64,000 nucleotides of DNA, taken from positions 1 to 64,000 of the forward strand of contig NZ_JAUSTY010000012.1 in the NCBI RefSeq assembly GCF_030813115.1. Direction: 5' to 3'. The notes under the pieces were generated by a model. That model was given only the letters and a program-made list of their open reading frames with translations, had not been told where the DNA came from and made no database searches. Position numbers and translations under genes: made by a program. The stretch is from Bacillus horti. GTDB taxonomy: Bacteria; Bacillota; Bacilli; Caldalkalibacillales; JCM-10596. This document shows, one piece after another, positions 7,301 to 14,826 of the stretch. The stretch's first letter is position 1, and each line of letters opens with the position of its first letter.

Positions 7301-9430
7301 CTGGTCACAGTAACAGCCGCAACAGAACCACCGGACCCAACAGAACCACCGGATCCAACTGAACGAACGGAAGCGAACGCTGACAACAACAGCTTCAGTG
7401 CAAGTCCGGGGAGCGTAACTTCGGGCGAAACGATTACACTAACAGCTACTGGAGATAGGCAATCGGCTGACGGTGAATTTGTCGGAGACGAGCGTTATGT
7501 GCCAGTAAGCTGGGGCTCGACGGAGAGCGGCAAGATGGGCGCGTTCACGAAAGACAATAACGACAACTACATGGCTGATTATATACCTTCCGCCGCTGGA
7601 AACTATACAGTCACGGCGTTATTCCAGAAGCAAATCTGGAATGGTTCAGAGTGGATCGATGTTGTTAATGAGACGGATATGAAGACAAAACTGGTGACAA
7701 TCACAGATCCCCCGGACCCAACAGATCCTACAAACCCGACGGATCCTGCGGAACCGAACGCAGACAACAACACTGTCAGCGCAAGCCCGAGCAGTGTAAC
7801 GTCTGGCGAAACGATCATACTTAAGGCTGAGGGCGACCGCCAATCAGCGGACGGCGAATTTGTCGGAGATGAGCGTTATGTCCCAGTAAGCTGGAGCTCC
7901 ACAGAGACTGGCAAGAAGGGTAATTTCACAAAGGACAACAATGGTACCTACAAGGCTACCTATCAGCCATCGGCTGTTGGAAGTTATACGGTCACGGTGA
8001 CATTCCAGAAGCAAACATGGAATGGTACGGCTTGGATCGATGTGAGCGGAGAGACAGATATCAAAACAATAGTTGTAACCATTAGGAGTGGTGGCTCTAG
8101 TTCAAGCCCAGATCCTACTCCTACTCCGTTGCCATCAACAGGAGGATCTTCAATATCCGAGGGTTCAAGCGGATCTGAAACAGGCGTCATTGTTTTGGTT
8201 AATGGCAAACCTGAAAATGCGGGTACAGCAAGAGAGACAACAATTAACGGTCAATCGGCGATGATGATCATCGTTGACCAAAAAAGGCTTGAGGAAAAGC
8301 TTGCGGCTGAAGGATTTGGTGCAGTCGTAACGGTACCTGTGAGCACGATTTCTGATCTGGTTGTAGCTCAGCTTAGCGGTCGATCAATCCAGGAAATGGA
8401 GGAACTGCAGGCTACTCTTGTTTTACACGCGGATAGCGCAATATACACTGTGCCTTCAGTTCGGATCAATATGAATGAGCTATCGAAGCAATTTGGTACG
8501 AACGTTTCGCCTCAGGATATCAACATAGAGCTTCAATTTGGAACAACGACGGTCGATATGGCGAAGGTTGTCGAGCAAACGGCAACGAAAGGAAACTTTA
8601 CGCCGGTAATGCCAGCAATGGATTTTATGGTTAAGGGCATCTATGGAGACAAGACGGTAGATATTACAACTTTCAGCGTATACATTGAACGTGCTATTGC
8701 AATTCCGGACGGTGTTGATCCGAACAGGATTACAACTGGTGTCGTCGTCGATCCGGATGGTACCTCACGCCATGTGCCGACCAAGGTCTCAGTGATCGAT
8801 GGCAGGTATTACGCCGTCATCAACAGTTTGTCCAACAGCACGTACTCGGTCGTGTGGCACCCTCTCCAATTTAGTGATGTAGAGAATCATTGGTCGAAAG
8901 ATGCGGTGAACGACATGGGGTCCCGTATGGTTGTTGAAGGAGTCGGTAATGGCAAGTTCAATCCCAATCGTGATATTACTCGTGCCGAATTTGTTGCGAT
9001 TATGGTTCGCGGGCTGGGGTTAAAACCAAACAAAGGTGTTGCTCCTTTCTCGGATGTCAAGGTAACAGATTGGTATAATAGCGCAATCAGTACGGCATCC
9101 GCATATGGATTAATTGACGGTTTCGAGGACGGTACGTTCCGCCCGAACGACAAGATCACACGGGAACAGGCAATGGTCATCGTCACCAATGCGATGAAGA
9201 TTACCGGACTAAGTGAGAAGCTTTCAGTACAATCGGCTGAATCGCTGCTAAGTCAGTTTGCAGATGCATCCGCTTCGTCCAATTGGGCGAGGAGCAGTAT
9301 TGCGGACAACATTCAAGCAGGCATCATCATGGGAAGAAGCGACACGCAGCTTGCTCCGAAAGCGTTCATTACAAGGGCAGAGGTTGCGGCGGTTATCCAA
9401 CGCTTGCTTCAAAAATCAGATCTGATCTAA
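4313..9430 (+). CDS. Giant S-layer-homology surface protein with Ig-like repeats
   Basis: 1705 residues from ATG 4313, chosen because AAGGAG lies 9 bases upstream; an in-frame ATG at 4292 is also possible but has no such site. A signal peptide (VFFVGFLVLTMLLPNF, cleavage near MAA-SAD) is followed by about ten Ig-like repeats of 110-135 residues, each with a GDRQ turn and a YxPxxW core. The last five are nearly identical and are joined by PPDPTEPPDPTE linkers. A Ser/Pro hinge leads to a 230-residue region, and three SLH domains close the protein (FSDVENHWSKDAV, FSDVKVTDWYNSAI, FADASASSNWARSSI). SLH domains anchor proteins to pyruvylated secondary cell-wall polymer. Adhesion or S-layer accessory roles are likely; the ligand is unknown. 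Confidence 0.9.
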   Translation: MTRKRISILKVFFVGFLVLTMLLPNFAVGGQTAMAASADLSENTYSFSMSSGSVTRGETVTVTAAGSGQSISDPSNGDQRYIPFMFGASIPGVHAINREFNGSNTVDFIPTVAGDWNVEIGFMLQEFNASTQQWVNQWQFDFSFDTFTVNASPNPADESENSFSLSETRAVEGTSITLTATGDRQNITVGEANGAERFIPKSWRWRTTSGTFSNDESGNYTAPFSLTEVGDVFIEAIFALEKWDSASGTWQETSIQTTLTERVQVSRAPIEVDPDNNSVSVSTVNVIYVGESGFSITVRGDRLGAPDLIPGDTRYTPIQWRIIETGEGENWFHYQIPSVATASYFPQAVGKYTVEVTYKKEQYDNGFWTDMNDNDIKTATTVFVSERPTLADINNNNAELSASIIKEGSTVTVTAEGDRQSEDGVWHLDEKYYPARWMLFTADGIEQDLGNINHNSVQDIYSSVISSLTEGEYQLRVFFRKRTFDYKAEIWLDVSGEVFRSYDLTVMPVAKPENNMLSATPSSEVTSGDSFTLTAIGDRQSEIGSFDGNERFIPVSWALTDGTSDLFILNDESYTSQYTPLAAGTQTVTATYKKQEWNATDNQWEDTGETDTKSIDLTAKAIIADSSSNTIIANPSGVESGEIVTLMAAGDRQSADGVLVDDERYVPVSWSSTESGKTGTFILDNNDNYTDDYIPSAAGSYTVTATFQKQTWNGTEWIDVTDETDTKTTMVTVTAATNPPDPTEPPDPTEPPDPTDPTEANAGKNSVSANPSSVTSGETVTLTAEGDRQSAADGELEGDERYVPVTWSSTESGKMGTFTKDNSDNYMADYIPSAAGSYTVTALFQKQAWNGNEWVAVPNETDTKTTMLTVTAATEPPDPTEPPDPTERTEANADNNSVSASPSSVTSGETVTLTAEGDRQSADGELEGDERYVPVSWSTTENGETGTFTKDNNDNYTSSYTPSDEGSHTVTVTLQKQIWIGTEWIDVVDETDTKTTLVTVTAATEPPDPTEPPDPTERTEANADNNSFSASPGSVTSGETITLTATGDRQSADGEFVGDERYVPVSWGSTESGKMGAFTKDNNDNYMADYIPSAAGNYTVTALFQKQIWNGSEWIDVVNETDMKTKLVTITDPPDPTDPTNPTDPAEPNADNNTVSASPSSVTSGETIILKAEGDRQSADGEFVGDERYVPVSWSSTETGKKGNFTKDNNGTYKATYQPSAVGSYTVTVTFQKQTWNGTAWIDVSGETDIKTIVVTIRSGGSSSSPDPTPTPLPSTGGSSISEGSSGSETGVIVLVNGKPENAGTARETTINGQSAMMIIVDQKRLEEKLAAEGFGAVVTVPVSTISDLVVAQLSGRSIQEMEELQATLVLHADSAIYTVPSVRINMNELSKQFGTNVSPQDINIELQFGTTTVDMAKVVEQTATKGNFTPVMPAMDFMVKGIYGDKTVDITTFSVYIERAIAIPDGVDPNRITTGVVVDPDGTSRHVPTKVSVIDGRYYAVINSLSNSTYSVVWHPLQFSDVENHWSKDAVNDMGSRMVVEGVGNGKFNPNRDITRAEFVAIMVRGLGLKPNKGVAPFSDVKVTDWYNSAISTASAYGLIDGFEDGTFRPNDKITREQAMVIVTNAMKITGLSEKLSVQSAESLLSQFADASASSNWARSSIADNIQAGIIMGRSDTQLAPKAFITRAEVAAVIQRLLQKSDLI
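6180..8090 (+). repeat. Tandem DNA repeats inside the surface-protein gene
   Basis: Five consecutive units of about 390 bp begin near 6190, 6590, 6985, 7375 and 7755. They share long stretches such as GTAACGTCTGGAGAAACG and GGCGACCGCCAATCAGCGGA. Synonymous identity is high between units, unlike the diverged first half of the gene. This suggests recent unit duplication or gene conversion, and probable copy-number variation between strains. Confidence 0.85.
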
Positions 9431-9444
9431 TAGTAAGTCTCAAA

Positions 9445-9484
9445 AAAGAGACCTGGAATCCATTGATTCCAGGTCTCTTTTGCG
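9445..9484 (+). terminator. Terminator of SLH surface-protein gene
   Basis: A 16-bp perfect stem (AAAGAGACCTGGAATC with GATTCCAGGTCTCTTT) with a CATT loop, ending in a short T-run. It lies 15 bp after the stop codon. Confidence 0.9.
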
Positions 9485-9655
9485 CTGCATGCTCAGCAGG
9501 GTTCATTTTTTAGAACATCCTTTAATTCCACTAACAATGAAAACGTTGGGTGGACACCGTCTAGCTAAAGCTCTCTTGCGAAATCAATAGGAAGGCGAAC
9601 CGTAAAAACAATATGTAGCAGCCGACTAATAGCGGTAACATAGTAACGTATCAAC

Positions 9656-10750
9656 TCAACGCAACAGCTCCCTAATTTTCGGATCAGGTTGCGTCTTCAG
9701 CTCACGCTGCATCGTTTCCTCTAAATCTCGATAATGCCGAATCGCTTCGTTTCTTCTGCCAAGCTCCAGAAGAAGGCGAATCGCTTCGACGTTAATATCC
9801 TCTCTGATTGCGTCAAGCTTCAGAATTTCGTTATAGTAATGCAAGGAGCGAGGCAATTGATTTCGCTGTCGGTAATAATGGGCCATTAAGTCGAGCAGCT
9901 CGATATACTGCATTTCAAGATGGCGAGTATATTCAATAGCCCATTCATAGTCTTTGCCTTTGAGTAGCGTTCCAGTATATAACGCCTCTGTCCGCTCAAG
10001 CAAGTGAGCATTGTGCTCAGGGCTCCGCCTAATCACCTTAAGCATGCGTTCAAATTCATACAGATCGCAATTTATCCCATCATCATTTAACCGAATAGTA
10101 TTGCCTTCTGTCACGATACGGCGATGGTACTTGTTAACATCGATTGCCTTACGAATATAGTACAGTGTGGAATTCAGGTTTTTCCACGCTTTGTCAGGCT
10201 CAAGCTCGCTCCATAAAGTCTCAATGATTTCTTCTCTGCTCGCCGTTCGCTTGCAAACCAAAAAGGCAAATAATTCTTCCGTTTTAGGGCTGCGCAGCTT
10301 GATCATTCTCTTTCTTCCCTCGGCAGGCAGGGTAATTGCCAGCCCGCTGAAGAGAGCAATCTCCAGGGACGGCTCTACTTCAACAGTCTGGTGCAACATT
10401 CTGATCCTCGCCATCGTTGAAACCAGCCGTTCTGATGTGACTGGCTTCATGACATAATCCAAAGCGTTCATTTCGAATGCTTTCACTGCATATTGGTCAA
10501 AGCCAGTCACAAAGACAATATTGATCGCAGGATGAATGTTCAGTAACAAGCCTGACAAGTTCATCCCGTTTATATCCGGCATGGAAATATCCAGAAAAGC
10601 AATGTCTACAGTATGCCCTTTCGCATACTCGTACGCCTCTTGCGGATTAGTGAAGGTAGCGATTACGCTAATCTCGTGATAATCAGCTAGAATACGCTTC
10701 AATCGCTTTACGGCCAACTCTTCATCGTCTACAATCATAATTCGTAGCAT
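9656..10750 (-). CDS. Response regulator with receiver, winged-helix and BTAD domains (SARP-like)
   Basis: 364 residues. The receiver domain covers about 1-120 (acidic pocket IMIVDDEE, phospho-acceptor in FLDISMPDING, conserved VTG and MKP). An OmpR/SARP-type winged helix covers about 140-235 (RSPKTEELFAFLVCKR to LYYIRKAI). A BTAD tetratricopeptide-like domain covers about 240-355 (CDLYEFERML, LKLDAIREDINVEAI). GAAGG precedes ATG 10750. In this group such regulators usually follow a membrane histidine kinase; here only the last 30 or so codons of one remain, 15 bp upstream. The regulator is therefore orphaned, and its target genes are unknown. Confidence 0.85.
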   Translation of the reverse strand: MLRIMIVDDEELAVKRLKRILADYHEISVIATFTNPQEAYEYAKGHTVDIAFLDISMPDINGMNLSGLLLNIHPAINIVFVTGFDQYAVKAFEMNALDYVMKPVTSERLVSTMARIRMLHQTVEVEPSLEIALFSGLAITLPAEGRKRMIKLRSPKTEELFAFLVCKRTASREEIIETLWSELEPDKAWKNLNSTLYYIRKAIDVNKYHRRIVTEGNTIRLNDDGINCDLYEFERMLKVIRRSPEHNAHLLERTEALYTGTLLKGKDYEWAIEYTRHLEMQYIELLDLMAHYYRQRNQLPRSLHYYNEILKLDAIREDINVEAIRLLLELGRRNEAIRHYRDLEETMQRELKTQPDPKIRELLR

Positions 10751-10765
10751 GTGTCCAACCTTCTT

Positions 10766-10855
10766 TCAAAAAAACTTAGCAGGAAACGAAATCACAATTC
10801 GCGTGCCTTCGTCTTCCTTGCTTTCTATCTCCACATATGTACTTTTATGATACGA
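10766..10855 (-). pseudogene. Histidine kinase remnant (3' end of ATPase domain)
   Basis: On the minus strand, directly upstream of the response regulator, the frame reads YVEIESKEDEGTRIVISFP and a few residues to TGA. This is the typical closing strand of a GHKL ATPase domain (G-T-x-I-x-F/L-P). A stop codon lies in the same frame a few codons further upstream, and no H-, N-, G1- or G2-box sequence is recognisable before it. The kinase gene has therefore been deleted except for its 3' end, leaving the regulator without its partner. Confidence 0.7.
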
Positions 10856-10978
10856 ATGATGTTCTTTTATTGTCTTCTATTTTAGTTTCTAGCTCTGAGC
10901 AAATTCTGAACAATTTCGACTATATACGACATAAATATACATATCTCTTATCATTTAAAAGAAACTCTCCTTTGTTAG

Positions 10979-11167
10979 CTGGGATATGGTAACATAGTTT
11001 TAGAAATAGGTGGAAAAAGATAGACTCCACCCAATAAATGTGGCTTACTTTATAGAATATTCAGGGAAGAATTAATAGAAAAAGGTAAGATAAAGGAGCA
11101 TATTTTTACTTTTAAAGCTGTTGAATTATGTACAAGGATATGGGTAATTAATAATATACGTGGATGA
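10979..11167 (+). pseudogene. Aminodeoxychorismate lyase / class IV aminotransferase remnant
   Basis: The + frame reads GNIVLEIGGKR, a TAG stop, then TPPNKCGLLYRIFREELIEK, and continues to FTFKAVELCTRIWVINNIRG and TGA. This resembles the C-terminal third of PabC-type class IV aminotransferases (a TPPxxCGLLxG...R core and a WxINSVRG end). The TAG sits where the family usually has Tyr. No upstream coding part is present. The fragment overlaps the region just before the DHH-family gene and is dead. Confidence 0.65.
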
Positions 11168-11241
11168 ATTCAAGCGAATGTGGCTTCAGGACTTACAAAG
11201 TAAATCTAATAATTTCTATAAAATTATGGGGCGGAGAGATA

Positions 11242-11925
11242 ATGGAGACTCTAAGTATCTACTTTCATAAAGATTTTGATGGGCTTGCTTCAGCAGCATT
11301 ATTAAGTAAGATACTCGAAAAATCAGGGACTTACTTAAGTTATGATTATTTTCCAATAGATTTTGATGTAAGAGACGAGTGGTTAAGCCATTCGTTAAGG
11401 AGACCTGCAGCAGTACTTGATTTTTTCTATCATCCAGAGGTATCCTATTTTTTTGATCATCATGCTACTAGTTTCATAGATCATATACATAAGGTGAATT
11501 ATGTTGAAACGGACACCATTATTTTGGATACAAGTTTTAAATCAACACCATCAATTTTAAAATACAAATTTTCTACTGTTTTTAATTTTGAACCATTTAA
11601 AGAACTAATTAGATGGTCAGATATTATTGATAATATTTGTATTTATGATCAAAGTGATACAGCACTACCCCTTCAACGTTTTTTACCTTATTATTACTAC
11701 CCAAGTGTTGACTATACCATTTCCCTTTATAAAAAGTATCATGATTTTTCCGTTGTAATCAGCTATAATCCTTGGAAAAAAGAAAATAATCCCTTTCACT
11801 TAGGAGAAATGGCAAAAGAGTATGGGGGTTATGGAAGAGAAAATGCTGGTGGAATTTTATGTAAAACACATGAAGAAGCTACAGTTAAAATGGAATCTAT
11901 TTTTAAAGAATTAATTAGGAGATAA
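11242..11925 (+). CDS. DHH-family phosphoesterase-like protein
   Basis: 227 residues from ATG 11242, preceded by GGCGGAGAG; an upstream in-frame start at 11164 lies in the pab-like remnant and is less likely. Motifs of the DHH superfamily are present: HKDFDGLASA at the N-terminus (metal-binding Asp pair), VLDFFYHPE, and FDHHATS (the DHH-type motif) near residue 73. A C-terminal RENAGGILCKT may stand for the GGH of the DHHA1 domain. Such proteins hydrolyse phosphodiesters (RecJ, nano-RNases, c-di-AMP phosphodiesterases). The substrate here is unknown. The gene is more AT-rich than its neighbours, which suggests transfer. Confidence 0.7.
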   Translation: METLSIYFHKDFDGLASAALLSKILEKSGTYLSYDYFPIDFDVRDEWLSHSLRRPAAVLDFFYHPEVSYFFDHHATSFIDHIHKVNYVETDTIILDTSFKSTPSILKYKFSTVFNFEPFKELIRWSDIIDNICIYDQSDTALPLQRFLPYYYYPSVDYTISLYKKYHDFSVVISYNPWKKENNPFHLGEMAKEYGGYGRENAGGILCKTHEEATVKMESIFKELIRR

Positions 11926-12206
11926 AACAGACGAACACCCCTCACCTATCCAAAAGTAACCTCTATTAATCATATTAGCGTCAACATGAAGATGAAAAGT
12001 TTGACTATTACCCTTAACGACTAGACTACAATCATCCTTCTCGCTACAGCCAAGTTTTCAAGTTAGTAACTTTTTAGTTAGGTTAAACGTCTATAGAACT
12101 TTCTCTATTCGGTAGAAAGATGGTTGGCAAATTACGTAGGGATGGCCAGGTGACAATTAGTATAGAACAGGTTTATGATTATTAAAACGAAAGCGAAGTG
12201 ATAACT
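11926..12206. other. Gap with possible remnant on minus strand
   Basis: No credible gene. On the minus strand about 12060-11921 a 48-codon open frame without a start codon reads VVKGNSQTFHLHVDANMINR and then GYFWIGEGC, which has protein-like composition, but I cannot assign it. The promoter of the following lipoprotein gene is probably here. Confidence 0.3.
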
Positions 12207-13121
12207 ATGAAGATAAAAGCGGTGATCATTTCACTTCTCATAGTGCTGCTACTTCTTGCTGCATGTCAAGCAGAAGAAAGTGGAGGAGATCAAAATGATG
12301 GGACTGATACTATTAGTGGGCTAGGGGAGTTTGTAATTACGTCTGTAAGCGACGACAACTACGTTATTTATCATGATGGGGAAGAACAATCAGTTGATGA
12401 AAATTACATACCTGTTTTTGTGAACGGTGAATTAGTTAAATATGCTGGTATCCTACATAATGGACACTTTTTAGTACAGATTGGAATAGCATCTGAATTA
12501 TTAGGCACAGAGCTTATAAATGATAATGGTAGCTGGTCTATCGAAAATGATCAGCACGCGATTAAGTTTGTTGAGAATAAAGGGATGGTAGAAGTAAATG
12601 AGGACAGTGAAAGCATTATAATTGAGAATACCAATGATTCAACATACATCGATTTAGAAGCGCTCACCTCCCGATTAGATTGGGTTGTTTCCTATTATCA
12701 CAAAGATATGGATGAAGACCATCAATCATTGGTGCGTCACAATCATGCCATTTATTTGGATCAGGCGCTCAAAGAAGAAATGATCGAAACCGAAGAAGCT
12801 GGACTTCAATTAGCGAAAGAATTAGCTACAGAAGCTCTAGAAAATTTTACAGCTAGTTTAAGAGAGAATCTTGAGGAATCGGGGGAAGACCCAACGAGAA
12901 TGGATTCGTCCTTAGAAATAATAGAAGATGATATACACAATATGGCTTTTGTAAGTGAAGTTTCAAAATATTATATGTATGATATGGATGTATATCGTGT
13001 TTTCGTTGATCGAACAAATGGAGATGTATATGTTAACTATGACATGGGGAGAGCAGCTTTCATGGTTTTAGTTGATCTCAATGATCCGCATTTATTCACA
13101 CCACTTTATTTGATTGGTTAG
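12207..13121 (+). CDS. Lipoprotein with stalk-like domain
   Basis: 304 residues from ATG 12207 (GAAGTG 6 bases upstream; an in-frame GTG at 12198 overlaps that site). The signal peptide is a lipoprotein type: IISLLIVLLLLAAC gives the lipobox LAAC, followed by an acidic Gly-rich linker. Residues about 65-160 resemble a degenerate copper-amine-oxidase-N module (VFVNGELVKYAGI, LVQIGIASELLGTE, TYIDLEALTSRLDW). The C-terminal half (about 175-300) is acidic and ends with a segment resembling a PepSY-like fold (YRVFVDRTNGDVYVNYD). It is membrane-anchored on the outer face; function unknown. Confidence 0.7.
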   Translation: MKIKAVIISLLIVLLLLAACQAEESGGDQNDGTDTISGLGEFVITSVSDDNYVIYHDGEEQSVDENYIPVFVNGELVKYAGILHNGHFLVQIGIASELLGTELINDNGSWSIENDQHAIKFVENKGMVEVNEDSESIIIENTNDSTYIDLEALTSRLDWVVSYYHKDMDEDHQSLVRHNHAIYLDQALKEEMIETEEAGLQLAKELATEALENFTASLRENLEESGEDPTRMDSSLEIIEDDIHNMAFVSEVSKYYMYDMDVYRVFVDRTNGDVYVNYDMGRAAFMVLVDLNDPHLFTPLYLIG

Positions 13122-13189
13122 CCTTACGCACAACTAAGAAAACTAAAGGTGGAAACTATTGTTCGCTTCTAAAATTTCTACCCCATAAA

Positions 13190-13231
13190 AAAACAAAGAT
13201 AACCTTTGAAAGCACTGGCTATCTTTGTTTT
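13190..13231. terminator. Bidirectional terminator
   Basis: AAAACAAAGATA pairs with TATCTTTGTTTT (12 bp) across an 18-nt loop. The A-rich 5' side and T-rich 3' side serve both the + strand lipoprotein gene and the - strand GAF gene, which converge here. Confidence 0.75.
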
Positions 13232-13277
13232 CTTTTAATAAAAAGCATCGTATCTTCCATTCCAAATATTAATAGCT

Positions 13278-13652
13278 TCAATGAGTAAATAGCTTGCTCC
13301 CCAGCTCCGAAGTAAGCTTTTTCAAAGTAGAAAGATCGGTCACATCAAAGCAAATAGGCTGCTTGCTACGAACAACCAATTTCCCTAGCTCCATGTCTTC
13401 TTGCTCCTGTTTATGTATAGGAATACGTAATTCAGCATTAGACTCCCAAGCGAGTGTATCCTTTGTGCAGGAGGCCGCTTCAAGCACCATCTGCTCCCCT
13501 TTGTTTAAGTACAACCCTACCCAGTCGAAATAGGACACCTGCTCATGTAACGTGCGCACCAAGCACTGTAAGGTTTCTTTCATATCCGTAGTCTGATATA
13601 CTTGCGCTAAAATCTCTAACGAGGCAATATCCGTTTTAATTGACATCCCCAA
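13278..13652 (-). CDS. GAF domain protein
   Basis: 124 residues made of a single GAF-like domain: an N-terminal helix (LEILAQVYQTTDMKETLQCL), the core FDWVGLYLNKGEQMVLEA, a middle strand LRIPIHK, and KLVVRSKQPICFDVTD. It resembles the scaffold of free-methionine-(R)-sulfoxide reductase, but I do not see that enzyme's set of catalytic cysteines, so a ligand-sensing or structural role is more likely. It is monocistronic with a bidirectional terminator downstream. A degenerate copy of its 3' end lies at 3945-4058. Confidence 0.7.
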   Translation of the reverse strand: MGMSIKTDIASLEILAQVYQTTDMKETLQCLVRTLHEQVSYFDWVGLYLNKGEQMVLEAASCTKDTLAWESNAELRIPIHKQEQEDMELGKLVVRSKQPICFDVTDLSTLKKLTSELGSKLFTH

Positions 13653-13774
13653 TTCCCCTTTATTTATATATATTGTTAAACTTGATCATACGGCTATTTT
13701 ATCAGATGATAGAGACAGATGATTCTTGTAAGTTAAGGAAATTCTGCTGGTAACGAATGGAGAAGGTGAAGAAG

Positions 13775-14740
13775 ATGAACAAATCTACTCTCGAAAATAA
13801 AGGATTTGAGGTGTTTCCAAGAGCACCTTATGATATGGAAAAAGTCATGCTCAAAAACGGAGCAGACCCACACTTTGTACTAGATTGGGAGAAAAAGAAG
13901 CTAACATTTCCGATGCGTGTAAAAGAAAGGGCAGAAGAGAAGAACTGGAAGAAAACCGTTGTATCCATAACGAGTCTAGGAACTGTAGACAAACCTAAGC
14001 TCTTTGTTGAGATAAAAGGTGAGCCATTAAGCAAACCTGGATTGAATTGGCTTGCACAGCATTTAACGTTTCAATTTCAGTGGGAATCGGATGTGCTAGA
14101 GCGATTTTATGAGGATATGCAGGGTAATTCAAAGCTATATAACGTCCTTCAGGAGCATCGTGGCTTGCCCCTTGTTTTAGATGAAGGGATCTACGAGGGC
14201 TTAATTAAGACAATTATTCATCAACAGCTCAATCTGAAATTCGCCCAACAGCTTGTCGTTTCGTTGGCTCATGAGTTTGGTGAAAAGCTTGAGGTGGACG
14301 GAAGAGACTATTATTTTATTCCTACACCTTCTCAGTTAGCTACAGTACCAGTAGAAATACTAAGGACAAAGAAATTTAGTCAGCGGAAGGCAGAATATAT
14401 TACAGGTATAGCTCAGAAAGTCTCCTCAGGAGAACTAAACTTTGACGAGCTGAGCTCTTTATCCAATGAAGCGTTTATTCAACAGTTAAGTAAAGAAAGA
14501 GGAATTGGAGTATGGACGGCGGAGTGTATTTTATTATATAGTTTAGCACGACCAGATTTGTTTCCGGCAGGAGATCTAGGTATCCGAAATGCGGTTCAAC
14601 GATTAGAAGGACTAGCAGAACGTCAAACGATTGAGGAATGCCGATTGTGGGCCAAGCCCTATGAACGGTGGGGTAGTTATCTTTCCATTTATTTATGGGA
14701 ATCCTTGGGGAATAACAGGCTGAAGGCGGAAGAGATGTAA
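13775..14740 (+). CDS. DNA-3-methyladenine glycosylase II (AlkA-like)
   Basis: 321 residues from ATG 13775, chosen because GGAGAAGGTG lies just upstream; ATG 13757 has no such site. The N-terminal domain (about 1-120) fits the AlkA-N fold. The HhH-GPD domain shows ERGIGVWTAECILLYSLARP at about 240-260, with the lysine-less hairpin of monofunctional glycosylases and the catalytic Asp in FPAGDLGIRNAV. The enzyme removes alkylated purines (3-methyladenine and related) from DNA in base excision repair. It lies beside unrelated genes and is probably transcribed alone. Confidence 0.85.
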   Translation: MNKSTLENKGFEVFPRAPYDMEKVMLKNGADPHFVLDWEKKKLTFPMRVKERAEEKNWKKTVVSITSLGTVDKPKLFVEIKGEPLSKPGLNWLAQHLTFQFQWESDVLERFYEDMQGNSKLYNVLQEHRGLPLVLDEGIYEGLIKTIIHQQLNLKFAQQLVVSLAHEFGEKLEVDGRDYYFIPTPSQLATVPVEILRTKKFSQRKAEYITGIAQKVSSGELNFDELSSLSNEAFIQQLSKERGIGVWTAECILLYSLARPDLFPAGDLGIRNAVQRLEGLAERQTIEECRLWAKPYERWGSYLSIYLWESLGNNRLKAEEM

Positions 14741-14826
14741 GGATATTAAGGAAGCATTAGCATTTCTTCAATGAATAGAGGCATATAACGAGTAATACTG
14801 AAACTTTAATAGAAAAGGACAACAAT

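Noticed and set aside
6359-7843. Long open frames on the minus strand across the surface-protein repeats
   Set aside because: They follow the repeat units exactly and are rich in Gly/Ser/Val or Arg/Trp from reverse reading of the Thr/Pro-rich linkers; no ribosome sites.
6180-8090. Repeat array considered as CRISPR
   Set aside because: Units are about 390 bp and coding, with no short palindromic repeats or unique spacers.
11921-12060. Minus-strand open frame after the DHH gene
   Set aside because: Protein-like composition, but no start codon, no recognisable family and an upstream stop; mentioned in the gap entry only.
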